Assembly (NCBI GenBank): GCA_001275005.1
Contig: JWZX01002968.1
Location: forward strand, 1 to 15,764
DNA from: Chrysochromulina tobinii
Lineage: Eukaryota; Haptophyta; Prymnesiales; Chrysochromulinaceae
DNA: 15,764 bases
Direction of reading: 5' to 3'
Of the stretch, positions 9,140 to 15,764 are shown in pieces (positions within the stretch are counted from its first letter, which is position 1; each line of letters begins with the position of its first letter). The notes beneath the pieces are model-generated. The model was not told the DNA's origin, made no database searches, and worked only from the letters and a program-made list of their open reading frames with translations. Both the position numbers and the translations under genes were made by a program.

Positions 9140-11746
9140 ATGATCTGGTGCGACTGGCAGCCGCACCCGCTTCTATTCGTATGGACCTTCCTAGCCGCCG
9201 GCATCATCCGCTCTCATGCGACCCATCGCGACGTCGTCGGCAATGGCGCCTTTCTGCGGCTACTCATGGAGCTCGCGGCGGCAGACCTGGTCGGCTACCA
9301 TGCTTTTGTGATGGCGGCTGCGGTTTCGCTACGCACGGTGGTCGGCCTCGTACAGGCGTGGGTGCTCAGTCTGGCGCTCAGCTATCCGGTGCGGCTCGTG
9401 GTAGCCCAACGTGTGAGCCGAAGGCCGTGCGCTCCCTTTGCACGAGCAGCGGTGCTGCCGGCCTCGGGTGCTGGCACACTCGCAGCTGCCGCGGCCTCGT
9501 CAACGGCGGTTCTCGTCCTCGCAATGCTGCTGCTCAAGCTCGAGCTGCAGGAGCGTGGCGAGGCGCTCGATGCCGCGCGATACAGCTGGCACATCGCCAC
9601 ATTCTACCTCGGCGGCGGCTTCTGCTCGGCATGCGCGCTAGGTGCCGGGCTGGGCACTGGCGTGGCACCGCCGCCCGGTGGCCCGCGACCGCCACCGCCA
9701 AGGGTCGGCGATGTGGAGCGCTCGAGCGGCAACTCTGACCTCGATGGCACACCCTGCAAGCCGAGCCGTGCGTCCGTTTGGCCGGCCGGTACGCATGGCA
9801 TCCCTTTTCGAGCGATGAGTGCGCCGTGCGCCGAGGCACCGCTCGCCGCCTCGCTCTTGTGCGTGGCGGCCTTTGGGGTGCTGCCGCGCTGCTCTGGCTG
9901 CACTGACAAAGCTTGCCATGGAGGTCCGGCGCGGGCGTCACGACGCCGGCTGCCTGCCCCGCTTGTTTGCCTCTGCGCGTCGGTGGGCGTTCTCGCCGCG
10001 TACATCGGCGCGGTGCGCTGCGGGCTCGCACCTCCATTGGAGCTCGGCCCTCTGCTGGATGTGCGCTGCGTGGCCACGCTGCCACCCGAGGCCGCCGCGG
10101 CGGACGTCGGTGCGGCTGTGAAGAAGCCAGACACGGCGGCGGACGGAGCGGCCGATGGAGTGGATGAGGGTGTGACGGAGTGGGTGAGCATCGGTGATGA
10201 ATGGACTCTCCTCAGCCTCCTCTACGGCCGCCGCCGCGTCGCCATCCCGCCGCGCTGCCCTTCGAGTATCCCGAGGCGCTCCTACGCACCCGCCGCGGCA
10301 TCCAAGGCAGATGCAGCGCCACGTCATGGACTCTCGACAGGACTCGTGCTGACCGCCGATGGGCAGCAACCGAAGTACGCGCGCGCGGCATTCGTGGCGT
10401 TGCATAACGTGCGCCGCTTGCAACGCTCGTCGTTGCCGGTGGAAGTCTTCCACATAGGGCCTGCCGAAGCCTTTGAACCCGCTGCGAGATCGCGTCTGGC
10501 GGCGCTGGGTGACGTGGCCGTGATCGATCTCCTCGAGAGGCTTCCGCAACGGCTGCGTGCTGCCGCATCCACGCGCCTTCGTTCGTTCGCGGCGAAGCCC
10601 TTCGCACTGCTTGTGGCTTCTTTTGAGGTTGTCCTCCTGCTCGACAGCAACGCGCTGCTCTTCCAGCCCCCCGAAGCCCTCCTCTCCCTCCCCGCCTTCC
10701 GCGCGACCGGCGTCCAGCTCTTCAACGACTATGTGGCCGCGTTTCAGATCGTCGACCCGTGGCTACTCACTGGCTATCTCGGCTCTGGCGAGTCGGCCGC
10801 ACGCGCCTACGAGAGCCTCACGCGAGGCGCCGAGGTGGACTCGTCGATGGTGATCGTCGATGAGCGACGCGCATGGGCTTACGTGCACCTGGTCGCTGCG
10901 CTCAACTGGTGGTCTCCGATGCTGGACCGTCACTCTTGGGGTGATAAAGATTCGTGGGCCTTCGCAGCGGTTGTGCTCCGCGGCCGGAAGGGCGGCTACG
11001 GCGGTGCGGGTGGTGCTGGTGCCGATGGTGGCGACGGCGAGGGCGGCGACGTTGTTGTCGGCGAGATCGAGGGTGATGGAGGCGGCGACGACGGCGGCGA
11101 CGGCCGCGGCGGTGCGTCGGGCTCCCGAGCCGGCACAGCGGGTACACTCGTCGGGTGGCTCACTCGGGACGTGCCCGGGAGCCTGGCATCGCAGCCACCC
11201 ACGCCTGTGTGGGGCCACGTCCAGTTTGACGAAGCGCGGCTTGCCGAGGGCACGGGCATGCTTTATCTCAATTGGCAGCCTCATTACGCGGCGGGCTTCC
11301 TGCGATTGCAACGGCTGTCGGCGACGGGAGCGGTCGCAGCGGACTCCTCTGAAGAGAACGCATCCGCATTCGCGGTGCCCGAAGCTGTCGCCGGAGCCGA
11401 GGCGGCCGCCCTCACGTGCTGTGTTCTGCTCCGGGACCAGTGGGAAGGTCCTCACGCTGAGACTCCACACCATCCGACCACTCCGGCCGCCGCCGCCGCC
11501 GCCCATCGATACGCTGTACGAAGCACCCTCAGCGACGCAGCGCGCGCGCTTCGCCTGCTTGAGGCGCCACCGCTCGTGCCGCCCCATTGGTGGGGCCAGG
11601 TACGCTACCGGCGTTGCACCATCTACTTTGGCGTGCTTTGGGGCGGCGGCGCCTTTGCGGCGCACTCGGCGTATGCTTCGCTGAGCACGAGGACGCGGCC
11701 GTTGAGGCCCCGCGTGGCGTCGGCGTCGGCGTGGCGGGATGTCTAA
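9140..11746 (+). CDS. GT71 (MNN1-type alpha-mannosyltransferase) family glycosyltransferase with hydrophobic N-terminus
   Basis: An 868-residue single-exon protein from the ATG at 9140 to TAA at 11744-11746. The catalytic part, about 398-720, follows the MNN1/GT71 order: GLVLTADGQQPKYA (401-414), LPVEVFHIG (432-440), LAALGDVAVIDLL (453-465), the FAAKPFALLVASFEVVLLLD block (483-502), DSSMVIVDERRAW (567-579), GDKDSW (601-606), then GMLYLNWQPHY (706-716). The family transfers mannose or a similar sugar in the Golgi of fungi and several protists; donor and acceptor cannot be read here. The usual metal-binding DxD position reads D-S-N (502-504). A Gly/Asp-rich insertion (617-662) splits the catalytic part from its C-terminal block. 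The N-terminal 300 residues carry several hydrophobic stretches (about 10-24, 43-88, 110-133, 152-176, 233-248, 273-293) rather than the single anchor expected of a type II Golgi enzyme, with Pro-rich linkers between them. Confidence 0.78.
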   Translation: MIWCDWQPHPLLFVWTFLAAGIIRSHATHRDVVGNGAFLRLLMELAAADLVGYHAFVMAAAVSLRTVVGLVQAWVLSLALSYPVRLVVAQRVSRRPCAPFARAAVLPASGAGTLAAAAASSTAVLVLAMLLLKLELQERGEALDAARYSWHIATFYLGGGFCSACALGAGLGTGVAPPPGGPRPPPPRVGDVERSSGNSDLDGTPCKPSRASVWPAGTHGIPFRAMSAPCAEAPLAASLLCVAAFGVLPRCSGCTDKACHGGPARASRRRLPAPLVCLCASVGVLAAYIGAVRCGLAPPLELGPLLDVRCVATLPPEAAAADVGAAVKKPDTAADGAADGVDEGVTEWVSIGDEWTLLSLLYGRRRVAIPPRCPSSIPRRSYAPAAASKADAAPRHGLSTGLVLTADGQQPKYARAAFVALHNVRRLQRSSLPVEVFHIGPAEAFEPAARSRLAALGDVAVIDLLERLPQRLRAAASTRLRSFAAKPFALLVASFEVVLLLDSNALLFQPPEALLSLPAFRATGVQLFNDYVAAFQIVDPWLLTGYLGSGESAARAYESLTRGAEVDSSMVIVDERRAWAYVHLVAALNWWSPMLDRHSWGDKDSWAFAAVVLRGRKGGYGGAGGAGADGGDGEGGDVVVGEIEGDGGGDDGGDGRGGASGSRAGTAGTLVGWLTRDVPGSLASQPPTPVWGHVQFDEARLAEGTGMLYLNWQPHYAAGFLRLQRLSATGAVAADSSEENASAFAVPEAVAGAEAAALTCCVLLRDQWEGPHAETPHHPTTPAAAAAAHRYAVRSTLSDAARALRLLEAPPLVPPHWWGQVRYRRCTIYFGVLWGGGAFAAHSAYASLSTRTRPLRPRVASASAWRDV

Positions 11747-12059
11747 ACTTATACTACCAGATTATCATGAGTTCTGCTTCCCCGCGTGGGTCCGATATGG
11801 GTCCGATCGCCTCTGGGCGGGGTACACGGTAAGTCGCGGTAACGCTCGCCAGTTTAACTCCGGACTGACTGGTACCACTCCAGGGGCCCACTGCGGAACC
11901 TTCAACCTACAGGGACTGCCGTCGCTTCGTGGTGCGCTCAGAGGTCCCGGGCGCCGGCGAGCCGCGCCGAGGTCGGGTGTTTGGTGAGTTCTCCCCCCGG
12001 CCGGCGGTCTCCGTCGCATCGGTAAGGCAAGGACGTACAGCGTACCGATCCGAGTAGGA

Positions 12060-12088
12060 AACGTCACGCGTATTAATAACGTCACGCG
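12060..12088 (+). repeat. Paired AACGTCACGCG words
   Basis: AACGTCACGCG occurs at 12060-12070 and 12078-12088, separated by TATTAAT. ACGTCA is the core of bZIP/CRE-type sites, but no function is shown. Confidence 0.6.
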
Positions 12089-12127
12089 ACTGAAGCAACA
12101 CAGCCCGCTTCACGCTACACTGTTACC

Positions 12128-12178
12128 GTACCGCCCGTCCGGCGGTCTTGGGTGTCGACGTTTATAACATTGGCTGTG
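12128..12178 (+). repeat. Intergenic block, copy 1
   Basis: Shares the words GTAC, GTCCGG, GTCTTGGGTG and CATTGGCTGTG, in the same order and with nearly the same spacing, with 14505-14551. It lies downstream of the RtcB stop codon. The block is imperfect, with small gaps between the shared words. Confidence 0.6.
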
Positions 12179-12328
12179 CGAACGCGTAGTCGTCGCCGAC
12201 TCGCCGCGTACACACAGCGGTTTCTTACACGATATGTAGTAACGCCGTGGATGGCGCAGCACCGGGGTCCGGCGTCAAGAGCCTCCGCTCGAAATTCCTA
12301 GTCTTGTCGCCGGACGCCTCATCCACGC

Positions 12329-14299
12329 TCAGCCTTTGATAACGGCGACCGGCCGCAGCTTGACGCACTTGTTCGAGATGCCGGCCTCGTGGCAGGTGTC
12401 GACCACCGCGCTCACGTCCTTGTACGACTCGGGTGCCTCCTCCATGACCAGCTTGGGGCTTGCCACGCGGATTGCGATGCCTTTTTGCTGGAGTGCATCA
12501 AGCACCTCTGTGTAGTCCACTGAAAACAGCAAAACGGCATGGTCCACGGGCACTCTAAGATAGTAGCAGCATGGGCAACCAACAAGGCTGCTGGCGCCAG
12601 CCAAGAGAGATTAGCCAAGAGGGCCGGATCGAGAGCCATCGGGGCACACACTCTGCCGCCGTGAGCCTGCCCTCGACTTGGCGCGGCCTGCACCATGACA
12701 GGTGGAGCCAAACGTGTCTGACCAAACAGGAATCGGGATGGCAGGTGACAAGTTATGATAGGTGAGCACATACGGAGGTGACAGGTGGAGCGAAACGTGT
12801 TTGTGTGCTTGTCTGTGCTCACCTGTCATCCCTTTCTCCGTGCCGGTGAGCACATAAGAGCAGGTGCCCATCGTGCCACCTGATCAGGCGAATCCACTTG
12901 TGTCAGGATCAGGAGAAAGGGGTGATCGCCTACATGTACAGTTGAAAGTGGGCTGGCTTTCACCGATCAGGACTGGCTGGCCCGTGAACTGGTAATCCAC
13001 TGGAATCAGCGGGTGGTGCGGCGGGAATGCGCGCGTTGCGCCCTTTCGATGGACGAGTAGCGTCTTCGGCTTGCCGTCCACCATGTGCTCTTCGATCTTG
13101 GCGATGTTATGCGACACATCGTACACGACGGCCATGCCGAGATCATCGGGCGTCGAGTCGAATTGCTTCGCAAACGCTTGGCGCGCAAGAAAAGTCATCG
13201 AACTCCGATTGACCCATGCGTAGTTGGCGGCCGCGGCCATGGCAGCGAGATAACTTTGGCCCTCGCTGGAGTTGATGCGGGCGCACGCCAGCTGACGATC
13301 ATTTGTCTGTATGCCGTCACGCCCCATGGCCTTCTCCATTGCCACCAACGCGTCTGTAGCCACCTGATGGCCGAGCCCACGGCTGCCGGAATGAATCATC
13401 ACGCACACCTGCCCCTCGAACTCGAGCCCCATCTTGGCTGCGGCGTGCTTGTCGTAGATCCGATCGATGACTTGTATTTCCGCGTAGTGGTTCCCAGCGC
13501 CGAGCGTGCCGAGCTGCGGTAGCCCACGCTTTTTTGCTCGGGCGCTCACGCACGTAGGGTCGGCAAAATTTTGGGTCCACTGTGTGTTTTTGTATTGCAT
13601 CCTGCCGTGCTCCTCGCAGTGCTCCTTGTCTTCAGCCCAAGCGTATCCTTCTCGCACTGACCAATCCATGCCATACTCGAGCGCCTCTTGCAACTGCGAG
13701 AGAGTGGGTGATTGAAGTGACGCGAGTCAGCAGCCAGCACTCATTCGGCCTGCAGTCAAGGGCCACGCGCGTTCGACTCTGGTCTGTGTCACATCGCTCG
13801 AGGCCGTCGGAATCACACCCTGCGAGCCCACGCCAACGGGAATGTGATCAAAGAGGTTCTGGGCTAGCTGCTCCTTGACCGGCGCGACATCGCCTTCACT
13901 CAAATTGGTGCGCAGAAGTCGCACGCCGCAGTTGATGTCGAAGCCGACGCCGCCGGGAGACACGACCGCCTGCGGGTCGGCCATGTCAAAGGCGGCGACG
14001 TTGCCGATTGCGAAGCCGTAGCCTGAGTGCACGTCCGGCAGCGCAATGCTCCGGCCCACGATGCCTGGCAACCCGGCGACGTTTGCAATCTGCTTGAGCG
14101 CAGGCAGGAAGCCTTGCTGGGCCGTCGCCTTGCAGTACTGCCCGAGTTCTGAGAAGAGGAGCTCCTGCAGCTCATCATTTACATAAAATGTACCTTCGAC
14201 GTTCATGTTGGGTACAAAGCCCTTGGCAATGCGGTACTGGCACGGCGCGACTCGCTCGATGTAGCGCAGCTCTTGCTCGTACGTGCGGACGATATCCAT
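12329..14299 (-). CDS. RTCB: RtcB-type RNA ligase (tRNA-splicing ligase), five exons
   Basis: Spliced model on the minus strand: 14299-13793, 13693-12964, 12879-12823, 12717-12652, 12519-12329. The exons total 1551 bases, or 516 residues plus TGA. All introns are GT-AG and all joins keep the conserved sequence. RtcB joins 2',3'-cyclic-phosphate (3'-phosphate) and 5'-OH RNA ends using GTP and Mn2+, in tRNA splicing and in unfolded-protein-response mRNA splicing. Active-site residues are all present: Cys124 in GFDINCGVR, His238 in GAGNHYAE, His270 in HSGSRGLGH, His364 in DVSHNIAK, and the guanylated His439 in TCHGAGRA; the protein ends LRPVAVIKG as in animals. Their spacing matches human RTCB (Cys122, His227, His259, His353, His428) with an offset of 2 before and 11 after a 9-residue insertion near 203-212. 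The start [15 protein letters not shown] fits the family N-terminus. The gene is divergent from the DCD gene. Confidence 0.95.
12520..12651 (-). other. RtcB intron 4 (132 nt)
   Basis: Donor GTGTGT after codon CAG plus A; acceptor TTTTCAG before TGGACTAC. Phase 1. Joining gives [14 protein letters not shown], matching the family block. Confidence 0.88.
12696..12800 (-). repeat. 22-bp direct repeat, exon 4 start and intron 3
   Basis: Positions 12696-12717 (the first 22 bases of exon 4) and 12779-12800 (inside intron 3) match at 21 of 22 positions, an 83-base offset. A 12-base word from exon 3 (12845-12856) also recurs in intron 3 (12761-12772) at an 84-base offset. Confidence 0.9.
12718..12822 (-). 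other. RtcB intron 3 (105 nt)
   Basis: Donor GTGAGC, acceptor TTGGTCAG, phase 1. Joining gives [16 protein letters not shown], which restores the guanylation-site motif. It contains near copies of the ends of both flanking exons. Confidence 0.9.
12814..12854 (-). repeat. Inverted repeat across the intron 3 splice donor
   Basis: On the minus strand TGTGCTCACC (12854-12845, exon 3) is the exact reverse complement of GGTGAGCACA (12823-12814), which contains the intron 3 donor G|GTGAGC. The arms are 10 bases with a 21-base loop, so the transcript could fold a hairpin over the 5' splice site. Confidence 0.8.
12880..12963 (-). other. RtcB intron 2 (84 nt)
   Basis: Donor GTGAAA, acceptor GATCAG, phase 1. 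Joining gives [18 protein letters not shown], identical in pattern to animal RTCB. Confidence 0.92.
13694..13792 (-). other. RtcB intron 1 (99 nt)
   Basis: Donor GTGACA, acceptor CTCTCGCAG, phase 0. Joining gives [23 protein letters not shown] branch-point-like word lies about 35 bases before the acceptor. Confidence 0.9.
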
Positions 14300-14331
14300 G
14301 AAGCTCCAATGAGTACGTGCGGACGATATCC
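14279..14331. repeat. 19-bp direct repeat over the RtcB start codon
   Basis: GTACGTGCGGACGATATCC occurs at 14279-14297 and again at 14313-14331, a 34-base offset. The downstream copy (as RtcB reads) encodes DIVRTY right after the start Met. The upstream copy encodes the same DIVRTY in another frame (34 is not a multiple of three). Confidence 0.95.
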
Positions 14332-14575
14332 GCGGACGAATTCAGCCGACGCAGCGAAGACACGGGGGCTCTACTTCCTCACGTGCTGTGACCGGGCGGG
14401 GCTAAGGCGTCTAAGGCGGCCCGGCCCGGCGGCTGATCGAGTATGGCTGTGGTACCGGTATGGGGGTCCAGGGGTCCCCGAGCTAGAGGTAACCGCATCT
14501 GTATGTACGCCGGTCCGGTGTCTTGGGTGCCGAATTAAACCATTGGCTGTGAATGATAACCATAGGCTGTGAATC
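14300..14575. promoter_or_regulatory. Divergent promoter region, RtcB and DCD genes
   Basis: These 276 bases lie between two divergent starts. They hold the outer copy of the start-codon repeat, the second copy of the intergenic block (14505-14551), and a 20-base tandem repeat at 14540-14579 whose unit begins CCATTGG/CCATAGG. ATTGG at 14542-14546 is a reverse CCAAT-box core. No TATA box is assigned. Confidence 0.45.
14505..14551 (+). repeat. Intergenic block, copy 2
   Basis: Counterpart of 12128-12178, sharing GTAC, GTCCGG, GTCTTGGGTG and CATTGGCTGTG in order. It lies just upstream of the DCD gene. Confidence 0.6.
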
Positions 14576-14579
14576 ATGC
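14540..14579 (+). repeat. 20-bp tandem repeat upstream of the DCD gene
   Basis: Two adjacent units, 14540-14559 and 14560-14579, share CCAT-GGCTGTGAAT-AT with four differences in 20. The second unit overlaps the earliest possible start codon of the DCD gene (14576). Confidence 0.8.
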
Positions 14580-15764
14580 ACAAGATGAGGTTCGGAGGGA
14601 GAAGAGAACTTCGTGTGAGGATTTCGTCTCGTCCAGGCTGGGCACGCAAGCTTTCGATGAGCCGCGACTACGCGCCCCGGCCGGGCGGCGTGTACTATAA
14701 TCGGAGTGGCGATGGGAGTGGCGATGGCGGCATGGATCAGATGCACCACCAGATGCAGATGCACCAGCTCCTGCTCCAGCAACAGCACGACCATCTCAGT
14801 CGGCTGCAGCACCAGCACGCGTCGCTCATGTACCAACACCAGTACCAGGTTGGCCCGAACGGGTATGAGCATGCCGACAGCGAAGCGAGCCCATCGGGTG
14901 GGCAAACGCACCCGCATGCGACGCTGCCCTCGGTCACCGCCGGAGTGCCCGTGCCATCATCCGCTGCGGACTCGGGTCGGCGTGACGAGTCTTGCCGACG
15001 ACAGCAGCACAGCTCGTCGCAGCAGAAGCATCAGCAACGCAAGCAGCCTCAAACGATGCATCAACCGCCGGCAAGCTCGCTGTCGTCCGGCCGCTGCGGC
15101 GCCAGTGCGCACCTCAAGCCGTCCCGCGAGGCCGATAGCCTTGGAGCGGGCGGCCTTGGAGCGGCCCCCTTGCCTGCACCCGCGATGCTGTCTGCCGACA
15201 TGGCGGCATCAAGTGGTCTGCTGTCCGAGCACGCGATCCTGCGACCGCCAAGCGCAGTGGTCACGGGCCGCATGGGGTCGGGCGTCGAGGATGGTGATGA
15301 GGGTGCGCGCGCTGACGACGTAATGGGCGGCGTCGTAATGGGCGGCGTGCCAGGCTCGATGCGGCTCGTGCCAGGCGGCGGTGCGCTGTCGGAGGTGTTG
15401 GACGAGGCAGGCGCGCCGCAGGCCGCAAGCGGCATCATCTTTGGCTGCACCTCGTCAACCTTCGACGAGTGCTTCGCTCTCTCGATGGTTGGGCTGCCAC
15501 GCAAGTACCTGCCCCTGGTCAAGTCAATCGTGGGCGGATACACGCTCATCTTCCTATTCAACTTCTCTGACCGGCAGCTGCATGGCGTCTACCTCGCCAC
15601 GAGCGATGGGCAGGAGAACCTTTCGCTCACCGCGTGGCGCAACTCCGCGCCACAGCCCAAGTTCAACGGGGCTGACGGCGAGATCGACGCATCCGACGCA
15701 GACGGCTCGCCTTTCCCGGCGCAGTGCACCTTCAATATAGTCGAGGAGTTCGCCGCGGTGCCAG
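14576..15764 (+). CDS. DCD-domain protein with Gln/His-rich N-terminus (partial, runs off window)
   Basis: The frame is open from just after a TGA at 14570-14572 to the window edge with no stop, giving 396 codons. In-frame ATGs at 14576, 14585 and 14657 are all possible; 14657 would start MSRDYAPRPGG and drop a basic 27-residue leader. With the 14576 start, residues about 53-95 are rich in Gln, His and Met, and about 100-280 are low-complexity Ser/Gly/Ala. From residue 286 the protein matches the DCD (development and cell death) domain: GIIFGCTSSTFDECF, VGLPRKYLPLVKSI, LIFLFNFSDRQLHGVY, then FPAQCTFNIVEEF near the edge. The family's FGLP motif reads VGLP here. The last part of the domain (usually about 125-130 residues) lies outside the window. 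In plants such proteins respond to stress, hormones and cell-death signals; no biochemical activity is established. The role in this organism is unknown. Confidence 0.82.
   Translation, partial: MHKMRFGGRRELRVRISSRPGWARKLSMSRDYAPRPGGVYYNRSGDGSGDGGMDQMHHQMQMHQLLLQQQHDHLSRLQHQHASLMYQHQYQVGPNGYEHADSEASPSGGQTHPHATLPSVTAGVPVPSSAADSGRRDESCRRQQHSSSQQKHQQRKQPQTMHQPPASSLSSGRCGASAHLKPSREADSLGAGGLGAAPLPAPAMLSADMAASSGLLSEHAILRPPSAVVTGRMGSGVEDGDEGARADDVMGGVVMGGVPGSMRLVPGGGALSEVLDEAGAPQAASGIIFGCTSSTFDECFALSMVGLPRKYLPLVKSIVGGYTLIFLFNFSDRQLHGVYLATSDGQENLSLTAWRNSAPQPKFNGADGEIDASDADGSPFPAQCTFNIVEEFAAVP

Larger units (their letters stand above)
11747..12328. other. Convergent 3' spacer between GT71 and RtcB genes
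   Basis: These 582 bases separate two converging genes and should hold both 3' UTRs, which makes the length larger than needed compared with other gaps here. No domain-bearing open frame, tRNA or rRNA was seen. It holds a pair of AACGTCACGCG words, one copy of a block that recurs upstream of the DCD gene, and a perfect 8-base inverted repeat (GTCCGGCG at 12267-12274, CGCCGGAC at 12308-12315) close to the RtcB stop codon. A non-coding RNA in this stretch cannot be excluded. Confidence 0.45.

Noticed and set aside
10763-11665. Minus-strand open frame of 300 codons
   Set aside because: Antisense of the GT71 catalytic region, whose motifs are on the plus strand; composition is Arg-rich and domain-free.
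11747-12328. Searched for tRNA, snRNA or another gene in the convergent spacer
   Set aside because: No cloverleaf-like arms with a T-loop motif, no conserved snRNA words and no domain-bearing frame were found by eye.
14706-15323. Plus-strand open frame of 205 codons overlapping the DCD gene
   Set aside because: The other plus-strand frame from 14576 or 14657 is open to the window edge and carries the DCD domain; this one is Arg/Ser-rich with no domain.
1-15764. CRISPR arrays, prophage, insertion sequences or other prokaryotic mobile elements
   Set aside because: The window has spliceosomal introns and eukaryotic families; no regular spaced repeats, transposase or integrase motifs were seen.

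Overview
This window looks like nuclear DNA from a GC-rich, compact, flagellated single-celled eukaryote, most plausibly an alga. Four observations support this. There is a spliced RtcB ligase gene with four short GT-AG introns. One gene looks like an outer-dynein-arm docking coiled-coil protein. A DCD domain is present, a family best known from plants and algae. The genes are long, mostly single-exon and separated by only about 130-580 bases, with no bacterial operon signals. I cannot place the lineage from sequence alone. A haptophyte-type genome would fit, but that is a guess.

Layout, left to right. Positions 1-339 hold a small CTGTCGAG-type tandem repeat and the 3' flank of the first gene. 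Positions 340-2376 (minus) encode a coiled-coil protein of the ODA-docking type (CCDC63/CCDC114/ODA1-like). It is divergent, across about 197 bases, from an LRR plus coiled-coil protein at 2574-4982 (plus). Next is a large multi-filamin-repeat protein with an IQ-like motif (5116 to about 8831, plus), whose last filamin repeat is split between two frames by an 11-base tandem duplication. Positions 9140-11746 (plus) encode a GT71/MNN1-type glycosyltransferase with an unusual hydrophobic N-terminal part. After a 582-base convergent spacer comes RtcB (12329-14299, minus, five exons, 516 residues as spliced, all metal-ligand residues and the guanylated His present). Divergent from it, running off the right edge, is a Gln/His-rich protein with a C-terminal DCD domain (14576 to beyond 15764). 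This last gene has no stop codon inside the window.

The first three genes could serve cilia or the cytoskeleton (docking coiled coil, LRR-coiled coil, IQ-filamin scaffold), but only the first has family-level evidence for that. RtcB joins RNA ends in tRNA splicing and the unfolded-protein response. The GT71 enzyme would act in the secretory pathway. The DCD protein would be stress- or development-related by family analogy.

I found no convincing new multi-gene system. The most interesting signals are small-scale. Short tandem duplications repeatedly sit on gene-structure boundaries: an 11-base copy that breaks the filamin frame and has GT...AG ends, a 34-base-offset copy over the RtcB start codon, and an 84-base-offset pair of repeats that places copies of exon ends inside RtcB intron 3. 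In addition, a related block of about 50 bases occurs in both intergenic regions flanking RtcB.
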